A stretch of DNA of 64,000 nt from a virus: positions 36,811 through 100,810 of the IMG/VR virus record IMGVR_UViG_3300021088_000005. The stretch is one strand, 5' to 3'. Shown here piece after piece: positions 27,317-35,710 of the stretch. The translations under genes were made by a program, and so were the position numbers. The notes below the pieces were generated by a model that was not told the origin of the DNA, made no database searches, and saw only the letters and a program-made list of their open reading frames with translations. Every line of letters starts with the position of its first letter. The stretch's first letter is position 1.

Positions 27317-27943
27317 CTACGACGCGTAGGCTGTGTCTTCCGATTCTTTCTTCGGCTTGAAAACTGGTTTCGCTTGAAACTTGTTGCCGTCGAACGTAAC
27401 CGCTACTACTCCGCCCGGTTCAACCAATGCGTGCTTGTGGTCGTTGTGAAGCAGATGGCCCAAGCTGTGAATAACCGATGAATGAACTGAAAAGTAGCTC
27501 GGCTTTCCTGATCTTAGCGCTGCTCGAAATCCCTTAAATAGGGGAGGACGGACACGATCATTAACACCGTCGATAGACTCTCCACCTGGGATACGCTTAT
27601 CGGTGTGCTCATGATAGTACTTCATATCTTCTTTGTGGTCGTCTTTGCTCAGTCCGGTGTATTTTCCGGAATCGAGAGGTCTAAGTTTTTCGGTGGAGTT
27701 GAGCCGGACGCCGCGTCCCTTTAGGACTGCCTTGCCTGTATCCTTAGCTCTGCTTAGGTCGCTAGTCCATGCTTGTCCAATCGGCTTGTCTGCCATGAAC
27801 TTAGCTTGGTCTTGCGCGTCCTGCCGACCCTGATCGTCCAAAGGAACATCCCTCTGACCACGATACTTGTTTTCTTTGTTGAGTTCCGTAGTCCCGTGCC
27901 TGCCGACATACGCGATGACTCTCTCATTCTGGTTTTCTGCCAT
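27317..27943 (-). CDS. Histidine phosphatase (phosphoglycerate mutase-like) family protein, 208 aa
   Basis: The N-terminal YVGRHGTTELNKENKYRGQR is the RHG motif of the histidine phosphatase superfamily. SDLSRAKDTGKAVL and IPGGESIDGVNDRVRP are the following conserved blocks, and FSVHSSVIHSLGHLL supplies the second catalytic His. The fold hydrolyses phosphate esters through a phospho-His. A disordered Lys/Glu tail ends the protein. It sits between an HNH gene, whose end overlaps its start by 20 bases, and terL, an unusual place for a metabolic enzyme. Substrate is unknown. Confidence 0.8.
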   Translation of the reverse strand: MAENQNERVIAYVGRHGTTELNKENKYRGQRDVPLDDQGRQDAQDQAKFMADKPIGQAWTSDLSRAKDTGKAVLKGRGVRLNSTEKLRPLDSGKYTGLSKDDHKEDMKYYHEHTDKRIPGGESIDGVNDRVRPPLFKGFRAALRSGKPSYFSVHSSVIHSLGHLLHNDHKHALVEPGGVVAVTFDGNKFQAKPVFKPKKESEDTAYAS

Positions 27944-28331
27944 GGGCTCTCAAATACTCAATCGCTCTTTGTAGTAATACAACGCTATCGTTAAAGAAAC
28001 CGAGTGCCCTATTACACTTATGACACAATAGTTTCCTCAAGCAATTAGAGCAACTTTTCTTTCCTCCACAGCACTCATGATTGTGATCGTATACCAGAAC
28101 CTCTCCGCCTTTCGGAGGATTTCCACATATGGCGCATACTCCGCCTTGAGAATCTAAGTCCTGTTGATACTGCTCGATAGTCTTACCGTGATATCTCTTT
28201 AGATCAGCTTTTCGATAAGTGATTGAGCGAATAATTAAGATTCCCGTGGGGTTCTTTGCTACTCCCTTAAGAGCTTCGCTAATTGCGGTCTTGTGTTCTG
28301 GCGAACACGGTATTCCTTTTGGTCTTGACAT
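27924..28331 (-). CDS. HNH / endonuclease VII-like nuclease, 135 aa
   Basis: The C-terminal half has the recombination endonuclease VII pattern: VCAICGNPP, VLVYDHNHECCGG and LLCHKCNRALGFF, giving zinc cysteines and the DHxH active site. The N-terminus (GIPCSPEHKTAISEALKG) resembles a NUMOD3 DNA-binding motif. This mix suggests a homing-type HNH gene rather than a pure resolvase. It starts at ATG 28331 behind TAGGGGAAAAATAA and overlaps the phosphatase gene. Confidence 0.75.
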   Translation of the reverse strand: MSRPKGIPCSPEHKTAISEALKGVAKNPTGILIIRSITYRKADLKRYHGKTIEQYQQDLDSQGGVCAICGNPPKGGEVLVYDHNHECCGGKKSCSNCLRKLLCHKCNRALGFFNDSVVLLQRAIEYLRAHGRKPE

Positions 28332-28339
28332 TTATTTTT

Positions 28340-28415
28340 CCCCTAAACAGAATCGACTAGTGGCGTGGTTTAGGCACGCCCTCAAGTCTGCTCTTCGGGA
28401 GCTACCCAAAGAATA
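28340..28415 (-). other. Intergenic hairpin region
   Basis: On the minus strand GGCGTG-CCTAAAC-CACGCC forms a hairpin between the 58-aa gene and the HNH gene. No U-run follows, so a processing or attenuation role is as likely as termination. Confidence 0.4.
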
Positions 28416-28592
28416 TCATGATAGTTCTTGTATCCTTCTTTCGATCTCCTCGCTGCTAGGAACCTTAACTGAAAACGGCTCTAGAACAGAAAGTTTGACT
28501 AGAGCTTGGATAGCCTCAATTCTAAGGCGTCTCTCTTCCTCGACTTGCTGCATCAGCTTGCCGATGACTTTCTTAAGAAGTTCCTCGGACAT
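28416..28592 (-). CDS. Small coiled-coil protein, 58 aa
   Basis: Start ATG 28592, stop TGA 28416. The sequence begins MSEELLKKVIGKLMQQVEEE and continues as a charged amphipathic helix, then VPSSEEIERRIQELS. In many phages a small helical gene upstream of terL is the small terminase, but this one is separated from terL by two genes and is very short, so that is only a thought. Confidence 0.45.
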   Translation of the reverse strand: MSEELLKKVIGKLMQQVEEERRLRIEAIQALVKLSVLEPFSVKVPSSEEIERRIQELS

Positions 28593-28620
28593 TGTTTACC
28601 ATTTCCAGAATTCGATGACT

Positions 28621-28905
28621 TTAAGAAACCACTGCCACCAAGTTGGTGGGAGGTTGAATAGGCACCGTTACAGCGACTTCGTTCGAGTGAACGGATTCGA
28701 CGCCTTGTGCGGATACCGCCGTCACCACGTAGTCCAGTTTCTCTCCGCCTGTCACGTTAGGGTCAACAAATGTTGTTCCAGTGATTAGCGACGGATTGAT
28801 CGGGGTTGCCCCTTCGTTTCCTGGGGGATTTGTTCCACGGTATACGTTGTATCCTGCAACTGTGTCAGTAGATGCTACCCAATTAAGAGTTACGGAATGT
28901 GACAT
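28621..28905 (-). CDS. Fibronectin type III domain protein, 94 aa
   Basis: A single FN3 module: VTLNWVASTDTVAGYNVYRG, then a strand pair with TFVDPNVTGGEKLDYVVTAV and SNEVAVTVP. FN3 modules are common accessory adhesion domains of virion proteins. It starts at ATG 28905 behind AGGAGACCA and precedes the small coiled-coil gene. Probably a capsid or tail decoration. Confidence 0.75.
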   Translation of the reverse strand: MSHSVTLNWVASTDTVAGYNVYRGTNPPGNEGATPINPSLITGTTFVDPNVTGGEKLDYVVTAVSAQGVESVHSNEVAVTVPIQPPTNLVAVVS

Positions 28906-28915
28906 TGGTCTCCTA

Positions 28916-29143
28916 TTACTTCTTTGAAAATGCTTCTACAGCCGAACCCACCTTGTTTGCTACATAGTGGGACGTGCTAAATGCAGTTACCCCGGCAGTC
29001 GCTACAGCGTCCGGCAGGGCATGAGTGTGATATACCACGTGCGATATCCAGACTATACTAGCCAATGCGCAGACCGCAGAAACAATGCGTGACGAGCTAG
29101 GCGTTCCGTTATCTGAAAATGCACCTTTGATGAACTGTTTCAT
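28916..29143 (-). CDS. Holin-like small membrane protein, 75 aa
   Basis: After a polar start (GAFSDNGTPSSSR) come one or two hydrophobic segments (IVSAVCALASIVWISHVVYH, then AVATAGVTAFSTSHYVANKV) and a charged end. Size and layout fit a holin, which forms membrane lesions at lysis, but no endolysin is recognised next to it. Other membrane roles are possible. Confidence 0.5.
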   Translation of the reverse strand: MKQFIKGAFSDNGTPSSSRIVSAVCALASIVWISHVVYHTHALPDAVATAGVTAFSTSHYVANKVGSAVEAFSKK

Positions 29144-29149
29144 ATATCC

Positions 29150-29401
29150 CTATTGCGTAAATGTTCCTGCTGCCGTAACTGATGCAACTGCGGTTCCCGT
29201 AGGAGAAGGAATCTCTCCCGCCGCGATAGCCGCGTTCAGCATTAGTGGTGCTATAAAATTTTGGATAGCTGTCGTATTTGGCAAACCTGCGATTGCGCTA
29301 AACCATGGATTAATAGTGACAGGAAATCCGTCTACCGTTCCTGTTATAGTCATAATATCGCCAACGTGGACAGCACTTAAAACCACATATGTATGCGCCA
29401 T
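29150..29401 (-). CDS. Small beta-rich structural protein, 83 aa
   Basis: Val/Thr/Ile-rich with alternating strands (MTITGTVDGFPVTINPWFSA), no cysteine, no membrane segment after residue 1. It sits in the decoration/fibre gene group with gaps under 12 bases to its neighbours. No family is recognised. Confidence 0.5.
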   Translation of the reverse strand: MAHTYVVLSAVHVGDIMTITGTVDGFPVTINPWFSAIAGLPNTTAIQNFIAPLMLNAAIAAGEIPSPTGTAVASVTAAGTFTQ

Positions 29402-29410
29402 TTAATCCTC

Positions 29411-29947
29411 TTATAGGTACCAAACCGAACCAGTCCATGTAATTTGGGTTGTCGTACCGTTAAGCGGAGTTGCCACGTTTATGGCAATACCTGTCGTGAA
29501 GTTCAACAACGCTATTTGCGATGGGCTCAGAATCACAGTTCCTGATGCTGCTATAGGAACGGCTAAAACTGCACCGCTTGTTGCCGTGGTCGCTGTATTA
29601 AAGAACTCAATAAATCCTGCCGTGGCTGTAGCGCTTACGATAGCAAACCCATATAAATTTCCAGCCGATGCTTTTATATTAACCGCAGTGGCTTGCGCGG
29701 AAAGCAATTTGCAGGACAGTGCTCCGCCTGCTCCGCTTGTAGGTACTGCAATATGGGCTAGATTATTAGTAGGCAATGTTCCGACCGCAGCGTCGAGAGA
29801 CGCCCCTGCATTTCCCAATATATCCACTTTACCGATTGTATTGGCCCCCGCTGGGATCGCGTTAACAGAAATAGTGCCGGAAACAGGTTGGGTTGCTGGA
29901 GATGCTCCAGGAGTAACCATGACATTTCCATTTGCGTCAAGATTCAT
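29411..29947 (-). CDS. Beta-rich virion protein, 178 aa
   Basis: Start set at ATG 29947 (MNLDANGNVMVTPGA), behind AGAGGAATAATC, just overlapping the upstream gene. Ala/Thr/Val-rich with repeated short strands, typical of head or tail decoration proteins. It shares the motif DANGN..V with the start of the upstream 702-aa protein, suggesting related attachment parts. Confidence 0.5.
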   Translation of the reverse strand: MNLDANGNVMVTPGASPATQPVSGTISVNAIPAGANTIGKVDILGNAGASLDAAVGTLPTNNLAHIAVPTSGAGGALSCKLLSAQATAVNIKASAGNLYGFAIVSATATAGFIEFFNTATTATSGAVLAVPIAASGTVILSPSQIALLNFTTGIAINVATPLNGTTTQITWTGSVWYL

Positions 29948-29949
29948 GA

Positions 29950-32058
29950 TTATTCCTCTGTGCCCATAGCTATAATACGGCACACACCTGTCGCTAACGC
30001 TGAAGACAAGTTAACATTCAATACGTTATTAGCCGCAGCAGACAAAATTCCAAACTGGCCCAAGTCCAACTGAATTTCTGCTCCGTCACCTATTGTTGTG
30101 GTAACCGCAGTGGTTGGAACGAAAACACTGAAAGTTATGTTTGTAGTCGTGCTTGAATCTTGAATATCAACTGTTAAAACTCCGCCCGAAGCCAACGAAG
30201 CGTTATCGGTGACCTGAATAAACAATTTTAGTAATCTAAATTTATTTCCAGAACCTGGAGTCCAGATTGCTGTATTACCCGATGCGGTAGCCGAGACAGT
30301 TCTAAATACTGTCGGGGTACGCATCTTGCTCCAACCCTGTAAAGCAGCATTGGCTGCGCCGCTAAAAGCTCCTCCATATATAGAGTTTGCCGTATATAAA
30401 GGATTAGATGTTGAACCCGACGATTGAAAGAAATTCACTTGGGCCAAATCGTCTGCAACTGAGGCCCCGTTAACAGTACCTCTGACGTTAACTGGCGCGG
30501 TGGTGTTATTCACATTTACTTGTGAAAGAGCGGGAGACTGCGCTACTGCCTGTATTCCAACATTTACAGTCGCAGTACCAGACAGCGCCAAGGATAAGCG
30601 AACCCGAAAAGCTGCCCATCCAGCCACACTAAACTGAAAAGACGCATTAGTGTTTGCTACGAATGTATAAGTACTAGCGACTCCTGTTGCTGATGCTAAA
30701 GAAAATTGAGAAAGTCCAGATATAGAATACCAATTTGTTCCTGCAACTGTATCTGAAACTTCAAATGCAACCGTACCGCCAGTAATCGTTGATCCTTGGT
30801 TAAGAGTTAGTAATACGGTCCCGTATCCTATACAAGTTTGTTGCAATACCGTATTTAATGCCGTAGCACTTGTCCACGCGGCTGTGACTTGAGGAATATT
30901 AGAACCCATAGTTCGTAGACCGCCGTTAAGGTCTACCGATTCTAAAACCTGATTACCTTCTGTCCACAATGGTCCTGATGCATTAGCGATGGCACCCAAT
31001 GCACCCACATTCGTATTTGCTGAGGGGGCCGCGCTATTGTTAGTCTTAGTTCCGACTAATGTTGCGTTCAAGTTTGCTGCTGTTGCTTGAGCAACTGTAA
31101 AAGGACCAGCAGTGTTGGTGATATTCGCGTTAAGCGAAGTACCTGTAGCAGTGATGCCAGTTACGCCCGCAAATAGCGAAGCATTAACACCTGGAACAGC
31201 AGCCGCAGCAGGAGCGGAACCAAAGTTTGTTACTGCTGTTGCGCCGAGTGATGTTCCAGCCACTTGAGTTAAGTTATTAACCCATGGAGAAGTGCTCTGA
31301 GTTACCGCAACAGTCCCAGTAATTGTTGTGGAAGTTAAACTTACTGGTTGAGTTACACCACTTCCATCAACTCGCAATGCTCCCGCAGTCGTAAGTGACA
31401 ACGAATCACTTTTACCTGTCGTATATGTTGGGGCAGCCGTTGTTACCGCGCCGAATGCTGTTAAGCCTTTAACACCAGAAGTTGTGGCTTCTTGGGCAAT
31501 CAATGCCGCGTCAAGAGTCGCCTCTTGTACCGCAAATGTCCCTGTTCCTACTACAGTTGCATTCAGGTTTGCAGCAGTTGCCTGACGAATAAATACGTTT
31601 CCGTCTGCACCTTTTACATCAACAAATCCAGCAGTAGTAAACGCTGTGCCTAGAGTTCCTAGTAGATTTACATCGGCTGCAAACTTGCTAGTAAACGTAG
31701 TACTATTAGTCGTTATGTGCTGAAGATTTCCGCTACCATCAACTACACCGATTTCAGTGGCTGAAGTTGGAGCCGCTGCGCCGATAGTTCCGACAGATGC
31801 GTTTGACCCGCCGCCAGACACAACAGCAACATTCAAAGCGCCGGAGCCGTTAGAAAGTAATGAAGCGCCTGTAGTGTCCTCAATCTTAACTGTGCCGCTT
31901 GATCCGCCGCCTACTGCAACATTAACTAGAAGATTTCCGTTAGCATCTTGTTGAAGTGATAGAGACTGACCGTCTACTGGCGCAGGAGCTACAACATTAT
32001 AAGTTCCGCCTACTACTGACGCTGTAGGAATTTTCGCGCTATCTAACGGTCCTGACAT
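29950..32058 (-). CDS. Large appendage/fibre-like protein, 702 aa
   Basis: Thr/Ala/Ser/Val-rich with many imperfect repeats (ATAANLNATVVGT, QATAANLNATLVGT; TQSTSPWVNNLTQVAGTSLG). The C-terminal part has jelly-roll-like strands. The N-terminus (DGQSLSLQQDANGNLLVNVA) may be the attachment part. No enzymatic motif is visible. It lies in the decoration gene set and is probably surface exposed. Confidence 0.55.
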   Translation of the reverse strand: MSGPLDSAKIPTASVVGGTYNVVAPAPVDGQSLSLQQDANGNLLVNVAVGGGSSGTVKIEDTTGASLLSNGSGALNVAVVSGGGSNASVGTIGAAAPTSATEIGVVDGSGNLQHITTNSTTFTSKFAADVNLLGTLGTAFTTAGFVDVKGADGNVFIRQATAANLNATVVGTGTFAVQEATLDAALIAQEATTSGVKGLTAFGAVTTAAPTYTTGKSDSLSLTTAGALRVDGSGVTQPVSLTSTTITGTVAVTQSTSPWVNNLTQVAGTSLGATAVTNFGSAPAAAAVPGVNASLFAGVTGITATGTSLNANITNTAGPFTVAQATAANLNATLVGTKTNNSAAPSANTNVGALGAIANASGPLWTEGNQVLESVDLNGGLRTMGSNIPQVTAAWTSATALNTVLQQTCIGYGTVLLTLNQGSTITGGTVAFEVSDTVAGTNWYSISGLSQFSLASATGVASTYTFVANTNASFQFSVAGWAAFRVRLSLALSGTATVNVGIQAVAQSPALSQVNVNNTTAPVNVRGTVNGASVADDLAQVNFFQSSGSTSNPLYTANSIYGGAFSGAANAALQGWSKMRTPTVFRTVSATASGNTAIWTPGSGNKFRLLKLFIQVTDNASLASGGVLTVDIQDSSTTTNITFSVFVPTTAVTTTIGDGAEIQLDLGQFGILSAAANNVLNVNLSSALATGVCRIIAMGTEE

Positions 32059-32077
32059 CCGACCTCTCTAATTCCAT

Positions 32078-32266
32078 TTAGTGCTTGAACTTGCCCATTG
32101 TCTTAGCAAAGTTCTTCATGTGCTTCATGTGCTCGCTATCGTTCTCGTGAACGGCTAGCTTTTCCTGTGGAATTGTCTCGCCCTCCGGTACTCCAAGAGC
32201 CTTATGAAGGCCTCCTTTTCGGAGATGATGCATAGCACGGTACAAACTTACATTATGCTTCGCCAT
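32078..32266 (-). CDS. Small basic protein, 62 aa
   Basis: His/Lys-rich (MAKHNVSLYRAMHHLRKGGL) with a helical C-terminal half (SEHMKHMKNFAKTMGKFKH). Starts at ATG 32266, one base before the stop of the next upstream gene. May bind nucleic acid or act in assembly. No family known. Confidence 0.5.
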   Translation of the reverse strand: MAKHNVSLYRAMHHLRKGGLHKALGVPEGETIPQEKLAVHENDSEHMKHMKNFAKTMGKFKH

Positions 32267-32267
32267 T

Positions 32268-32519
32268 TTATGCCCCCATTGCAGGAAGTGGTGCTGGCGG
32301 TGCTGACGCTCCCGCTGGTGCTGCTTGCGGTTCCGCTTCTGCCTCTCCTGGGTTCGGAGCAGAAGTGTGGTCCATCATGCCGTCGAGCATGGTATCATGA
32401 TCCGCTGATGCATACTTCTTGTGCGACTTGCCATCTTCATGATGGTGAGTCGTTGTGTGACTGCCGTCATCATGGTGCTCTATCGTTGTATGTGTGAACT
32501 TGTGGTGCTTCTTAGCCAT
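32268..32519 (-). CDS. Histidine-rich small protein, 83 aa
   Basis: Start chosen at ATG 32519 behind GAGGAAAACGAAA. The N-terminal half is rich in His (THTTIEHHDDGSHTTTHHHE), which suggests metal binding; the rest is Ala/Pro-rich and disordered. Overlaps the end of the upstream Cys-rich gene by 8 bases. Confidence 0.55.
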   Translation of the reverse strand: MAKKHHKFTHTTIEHHDDGSHTTTHHHEDGKSHKKYASADHDTMLDGMMDHTSAPNPGEAEAEPQAAPAGASAPPAPLPAMGA

Positions 32520-32832
32520 TTTCGTTTTCCTCAGGTGGATCGACAAACTCACAGCATCCACGCTCGATGTTTTCAATGCATAATCCTATATAATCGTGCT
32601 TAACTTCCGGGTCGCTTATGACAACAGGTTGATTACAGCGGCCTTTGCCGTTAGCGTCCTTAAACTTGGTTCCGTCCGGGTTCTTCTTCAAGAATGTGCA
32701 GTCTTCACAATGATACGGTCCGCTCTCTGCGTATCCGGAAAGCTTTGTGCTATTAGGCCACATCGGTCCTACTTCGCGTAGGAGCCTCTTAAGCGCCGCT
32801 ATCTTCTTTAGCCAACTCTTGGTCTCCGCCAT
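32512..32832 (-). CDS. Cysteine-rich small protein, 106 aa
   Basis: Contains YHCEDCTF, GRCNQPVV, GLCIENIERGCCEFVD: six cysteines in a pattern that could bind zinc or an Fe-S cluster. The N-terminal 30 residues are basic and helical. Position is among small structural genes. Metal type and function unknown. Confidence 0.55.
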   Translation of the reverse strand: MAETKSWLKKIAALKRLLREVGPMWPNSTKLSGYAESGPYHCEDCTFLKKNPDGTKFKDANGKGRCNQPVVISDPEVKHDYIGLCIENIERGCCEFVDPPEENENG

Positions 32833-33000
32833 TTACTTATCCTTACGCATAGCCCGAGCCATGTGATATGAAATCTTGTCCCATCCTGCTGGAGGCTTGG
32901 GCGGCATTGGTTTGTCAGGCGCAGGGGTGTGATCTACGGTCTTGACAATATCGGTGCTCTCACCCGGCTTGACATTTAGTCCTGCAAAATCATTTGGCAT
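32833..33000 (-). CDS. Small Pro/Lys-rich protein, 55 aa
   Basis: Start ATG 33000, stop TAA 32833-32835. Begins MPNDFAGLNVKPGESTDIVK, has a PDKPMPPKPPAGWDK centre and a basic end. It fills the space between two other small genes with almost no gap, and shares the Lys/Pro style of its neighbours. Confidence 0.5.
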   Translation of the reverse strand: MPNDFAGLNVKPGESTDIVKTVDHTPAPDKPMPPKPPAGWDKISYHMARAMRKDK

Positions 33001-33001
33001 A

Positions 33002-33217
33002 TTACTTCCTGGCGTCTCGGGCTAACCCGTAGTCGCTCGTAACCTGTTCTGACTTCTGGCGATTTTCCATGCGTGCGGTTTCGTTAGCTGTGCCTTCGTA
33101 ATCCTTGTCCACATTGGCTGAGCCAGCAATATACGACTTGGCTTCTTCATGACCTAGACCAGCCGCCTGCTTGCCCCGCTCTAAAGTCAGCGCTGCCTTA
33201 TCTTGTTCAGTTGCCAT
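33002..33217 (-). CDS. Small charged protein, 71 aa
   Basis: Hydrophilic and helical (LTLERGKQAAGLGHEEAKSY), no membrane part. The ATG overlaps the stop of the upstream 61-aa gene. Unknown function. Confidence 0.5.
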   Translation of the reverse strand: MATEQDKAALTLERGKQAAGLGHEEAKSYIAGSANVDKDYEGTANETARMENRQKSEQVTSDYGLARDARK

Positions 33218-33402
33218 TAGGATTCCTTTCTAGCTTTTCTGGCGTGAGCGTATGTCGGAAGACCTTTGCGCGGAGTTGACGCGAAATCATGCAACTGCTT
33301 ATGCGACATCTCAAGCAAACCCTTATTCTCTGCGTGCAGTTTCTCCGGTTCGTGCTCGGCTATTGCCATGGCAATTTGCTGCTTCTTACTGACTGCTGGC
33401 AT
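33217..33402 (-). CDS. Small basic protein, 61 aa
   Basis: Lys/His/Ala-rich, with SKKQQIAMAIAEHEPEKLHA and a basic C-terminus. The SKKQQ..MAIAEH pattern is seen in small phage proteins of unknown role. Translationally coupled to the next gene. Confidence 0.5.
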   Translation of the reverse strand: MPAVSKKQQIAMAIAEHEPEKLHAENKGLLEMSHKQLHDFASTPRKGLPTYAHARKARKES

Positions 33403-33411
33403 AACTACCCC

Positions 33412-33654
33412 TCAAAACTTCCAATGCAACCATTGGCCCAAATCGTGATGAACAAACGCACCCGCAGTCACGACAAGAGAGTGAATCCACTGGCGTGTTT
33501 CGGTCTTGTCCTGCTCTTCTTCTACAGCGCTTACGCGAGCCTCCATACTACCCTTGAAGCCAGAAAACTCTTGATGTAAATCACCAATTGCTTTCAGCAT
33601 CTCTGCTCGTGCATCGCTAATCGACTGCATTACTGCCTGGGTGTCCCCGTTCAT
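33412..33654 (-). CDS. Coiled-coil protein with C-terminal hydrophobic segment, 80 aa
   Basis: A coiled coil (AEMLKAIGDLHQEFSGFKGS ... EEEQDKTETRQ) is followed by SLVVTAGAFVHHDLGQWLHW. The layout is like XhlA-type membrane-associated lysis accessory proteins, but the hydrophobic part is short and carries His. Assignment is weak. Confidence 0.45.
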   Translation of the reverse strand: MNGDTQAVMQSISDARAEMLKAIGDLHQEFSGFKGSMEARVSAVEEEQDKTETRQWIHSLVVTAGAFVHHDLGQWLHWKF

Positions 33655-33770
33655 ATGAGCCTTATCAAAATGTGTCGGAGGCTTTCACTTCGACTGCTGT
33701 GGCTTTCACACGGTTTTCTGGAGGAGGGCTGGAATCTAATGTGTCCAGCCCGTCACAATCCAGGAAATGC
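33655..33770 (-). other. Intergenic stem-loop region
   Basis: GGGCTGG and CCAGCCC pair around a 12-base loop on the minus strand after the 214-aa gene stop. No U-run, so not a classic terminator. No further open frame with a ribosome site is seen. Confidence 0.4.
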
Positions 33771-34415
33771 TTATTCTTGAACGATCTTGAACTCAGTCAA
33801 GCTCGCGGTGTTGGCTGCGTTCGATGTGCTGAAGGTAATACCTACAACAAAGCCGAACTCAGTTGCGTACAATCCTCCGCCCACCAAACCAGTTACCGGA
33901 GTTATAGCTACCGGAACCTGGGATGAACTTGATCCGCCACCTGCACCCTGAGCATAAGTCCATTCCTGGAATCCACTCAATGTTCCAGAAGTCGGATCAA
34001 AGTATAGATCGCCAGACATAGACCAACCCAATGGTACAGTGGTTACAACTGCACTCGATGCTGTACCGCCCAAGAAGGTGGCATAGCTCGGAGAGGCAAT
34101 TGTTCCGGTGTTGATCTGAACAGTTGCTGTAATAGTTGGCGTGCCTGTTGCAGTCGCTGATCCGGATGCGTACATGTAGAAACGACCACCCTGCAACTTA
34201 AATGCAACTGAGTCAAAAGACAACTGACCCAATGCGCTTGTTGACGACGGGGTTGCTCCTAGCTGTGCGCTAGAAATCGGAGTGTTAACTCCGCTTACGC
34301 CTGTGTTCCAAAGGCTCTGCGGTGGGTTGCTATTGAAATACTTAATGGTTGTGCCCGTTCCGCCTACGACGCTCGGAAACGCTGCGCTTACCAAATACTG
34401 TTCTACTGTTGCCAT
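33771..34415 (-). CDS. Beta-rich capsid/tail decoration-like protein, 214 aa
   Basis: Gly/Ser/Thr-rich, with FKLQGGRFYMYASGSATATG and repeated TATVQINTGTIASPSYATFL strands, and a short Ser/Gly linker near residue 155. Composition fits an immunoglobulin-like or jelly-roll surface protein. Starts MATVEQYLVSAAFP at ATG 34415. Confidence 0.5.
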   Translation of the reverse strand: MATVEQYLVSAAFPSVVGGTGTTIKYFNSNPPQSLWNTGVSGVNTPISSAQLGATPSSTSALGQLSFDSVAFKLQGGRFYMYASGSATATGTPTITATVQINTGTIASPSYATFLGGTASSAVVTTVPLGWSMSGDLYFDPTSGTLSGFQEWTYAQGAGGGSSSSQVPVAITPVTGLVGGGLYATEFGFVVGITFSTSNAANTASLTEFKIVQE

Positions 34416-34507
34416 GTGTTTCTCCCTTTATGTACGGTCTGCCGATGCTACCTTTATTGGTACTTACACCAAGCATCCGCTTTAATAGGACTGCGTTAAG
34501 CGCAACC

Positions 34508-35347
34508 CTAAACTCTTTCTAAGCTAGTCCCGCATTCGTTACAGAACTTAGCTGATGATTTGCTTGTCTTACCGCAAGTCTCGCACTCAAGCACAGTCTT
34601 GACGGTCTTGGCGACCTTGACAGGTGCTCCGTTGGTCTTGCCGATAAGATGAAGAACTAGCGCTTCCGCTGGTTCTGTGTCGAATCCTGAAACTTCTGTG
34701 AATTTCTGATTGCTGATCGAGCCTGGGACTGTGATTCCGGCGTTGTTCACAGCACAGTCCAACTGAACATTGGACTGCTGCGAGTACTTATACATGTCCG
34801 TCGTGCTGTTGCTATAAGAACAGTTGACAGCACCGCTAGCGCTGGTGTTCGTAACCGGAGCACTAAGACCGCGTGTTATTACTGTACCACTGAGCGAATT
34901 GCTCGTACAATAGCGCGTACGGGGATAGTAATGAGGCCAACCGTAGCAACCACCAGGATAATAATGATAGTAATCGTGATGGACAACCACCTTTGGACTT
35001 TCATATATCTTCTCGCGTTTGAACTCAACACGAATGAGTCCGTCTTCCGCCTTAACCCCGCGATGTTCCTCGACCGCTTCAGTGCGCTCGATAAACTTGA
35101 ATCTATTTCCCTTGTCCAGGTTCTTTACGAATCTTTCTACTTCGATGCTTTGACCAGCCGGAATAATCAGCCAGCCTGTTGCAGCTTGCCCGTCGATGGA
35201 AATTTGCGCCTGCATGCGAACTGTGTCTAGGTTCTTCAACAGAACCGAGTACTCAGAGCCGAACGGTAGTTCTACTTGGTTCTTAGACTCACGTAGGACT
35301 TTACCTTCGACCATAATCGCAGCTACAAAATTACTCTTATGCACCAT
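34508..35347 (-). CDS. Protein with C-terminal zinc ribbon, 279 aa
   Basis: Residues 1-110 are beta-rich (LPFGSEYSVLLKNLDTVRMQ), the middle has a Tyr/His/Pro-rich patch (HHDYYHYYPGGCYGWPHYYP) and Ser/Asn-rich linker, and the end is a zinc ribbon CETCGKTSKSSAKFCNECG. The first half resembles phage head proteins with a GQSIEVERF-type strand. Function unknown; the ribbon suggests nucleic acid or protein contact. Confidence 0.55.
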   Translation of the reverse strand: MVHKSNFVAAIMVEGKVLRESKNQVELPFGSEYSVLLKNLDTVRMQAQISIDGQAATGWLIIPAGQSIEVERFVKNLDKGNRFKFIERTEAVEEHRGVKAEDGLIRVEFKREKIYESPKVVVHHDYYHYYPGGCYGWPHYYPRTRYCTSNSLSGTVITRGLSAPVTNTSASGAVNCSYSNSTTDMYKYSQQSNVQLDCAVNNAGITVPGSISNQKFTEVSGFDTEPAEALVLHLIGKTNGAPVKVAKTVKTVLECETCGKTSKSSAKFCNECGTSLERV

Positions 35348-35429
35348 AGTTCACCTTTAACGGTTGACTGACTAGCAACCCGATTCTTAAAGTCAGTTGA
35401 TTTTCCTGTGATGGATCACAGAGAATACT
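35348..35429 (-). other. Short non-coding gap with hairpin
   Basis: Minus strand CTGTGA-TCCA-TCACAG forms a hairpin just downstream of the repeat-protein gene. No promoter box recognised. Confidence 0.35.
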
Positions 35430-35699
35430 TTAGAGATAGCCTTCAGCATCTCCCGCTGATTCGTTTCCAGCATTGCCGACCATGGACGGCTTCTTCTTAG
35501 CCATTCCGCCTAGAGCCTCATCCTTGTGGGATGTTGTTCCCGGCATGCTGTGAGCCATTGGCGGCTTCTTCTTTGACATCCCGCCTAGCGCTTCATCCTT
35601 GTGAGATGTTGTACCTGGCATAGAGTTGCCCATTGCTGGTTTCTTCTTTTGCATACCACCAAGTGCTTCGTGGTTAGAGCTATCTTTCATTGACGGCAT
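35430..35699 (-). CDS. Tandem-repeat protein, 89 aa
   Basis: Built of three near-identical repeats of the form HKDEALGGMxKKKPxM with linkers MGNSMPGTTS / AHSMPGTTS. Met/Lys/Gly-rich, likely disordered. The repeats suggest multivalent binding, for example to capsid or DNA. No family recognised. Confidence 0.6.
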   Translation of the reverse strand: MPSMKDSSNHEALGGMQKKKPAMGNSMPGTTSHKDEALGGMSKKKPPMAHSMPGTTSHKDEALGGMAKKKPSMVGNAGNESAGDAEGYL

Positions 35700-35710
35700 A
35701 AAATCTCCTA

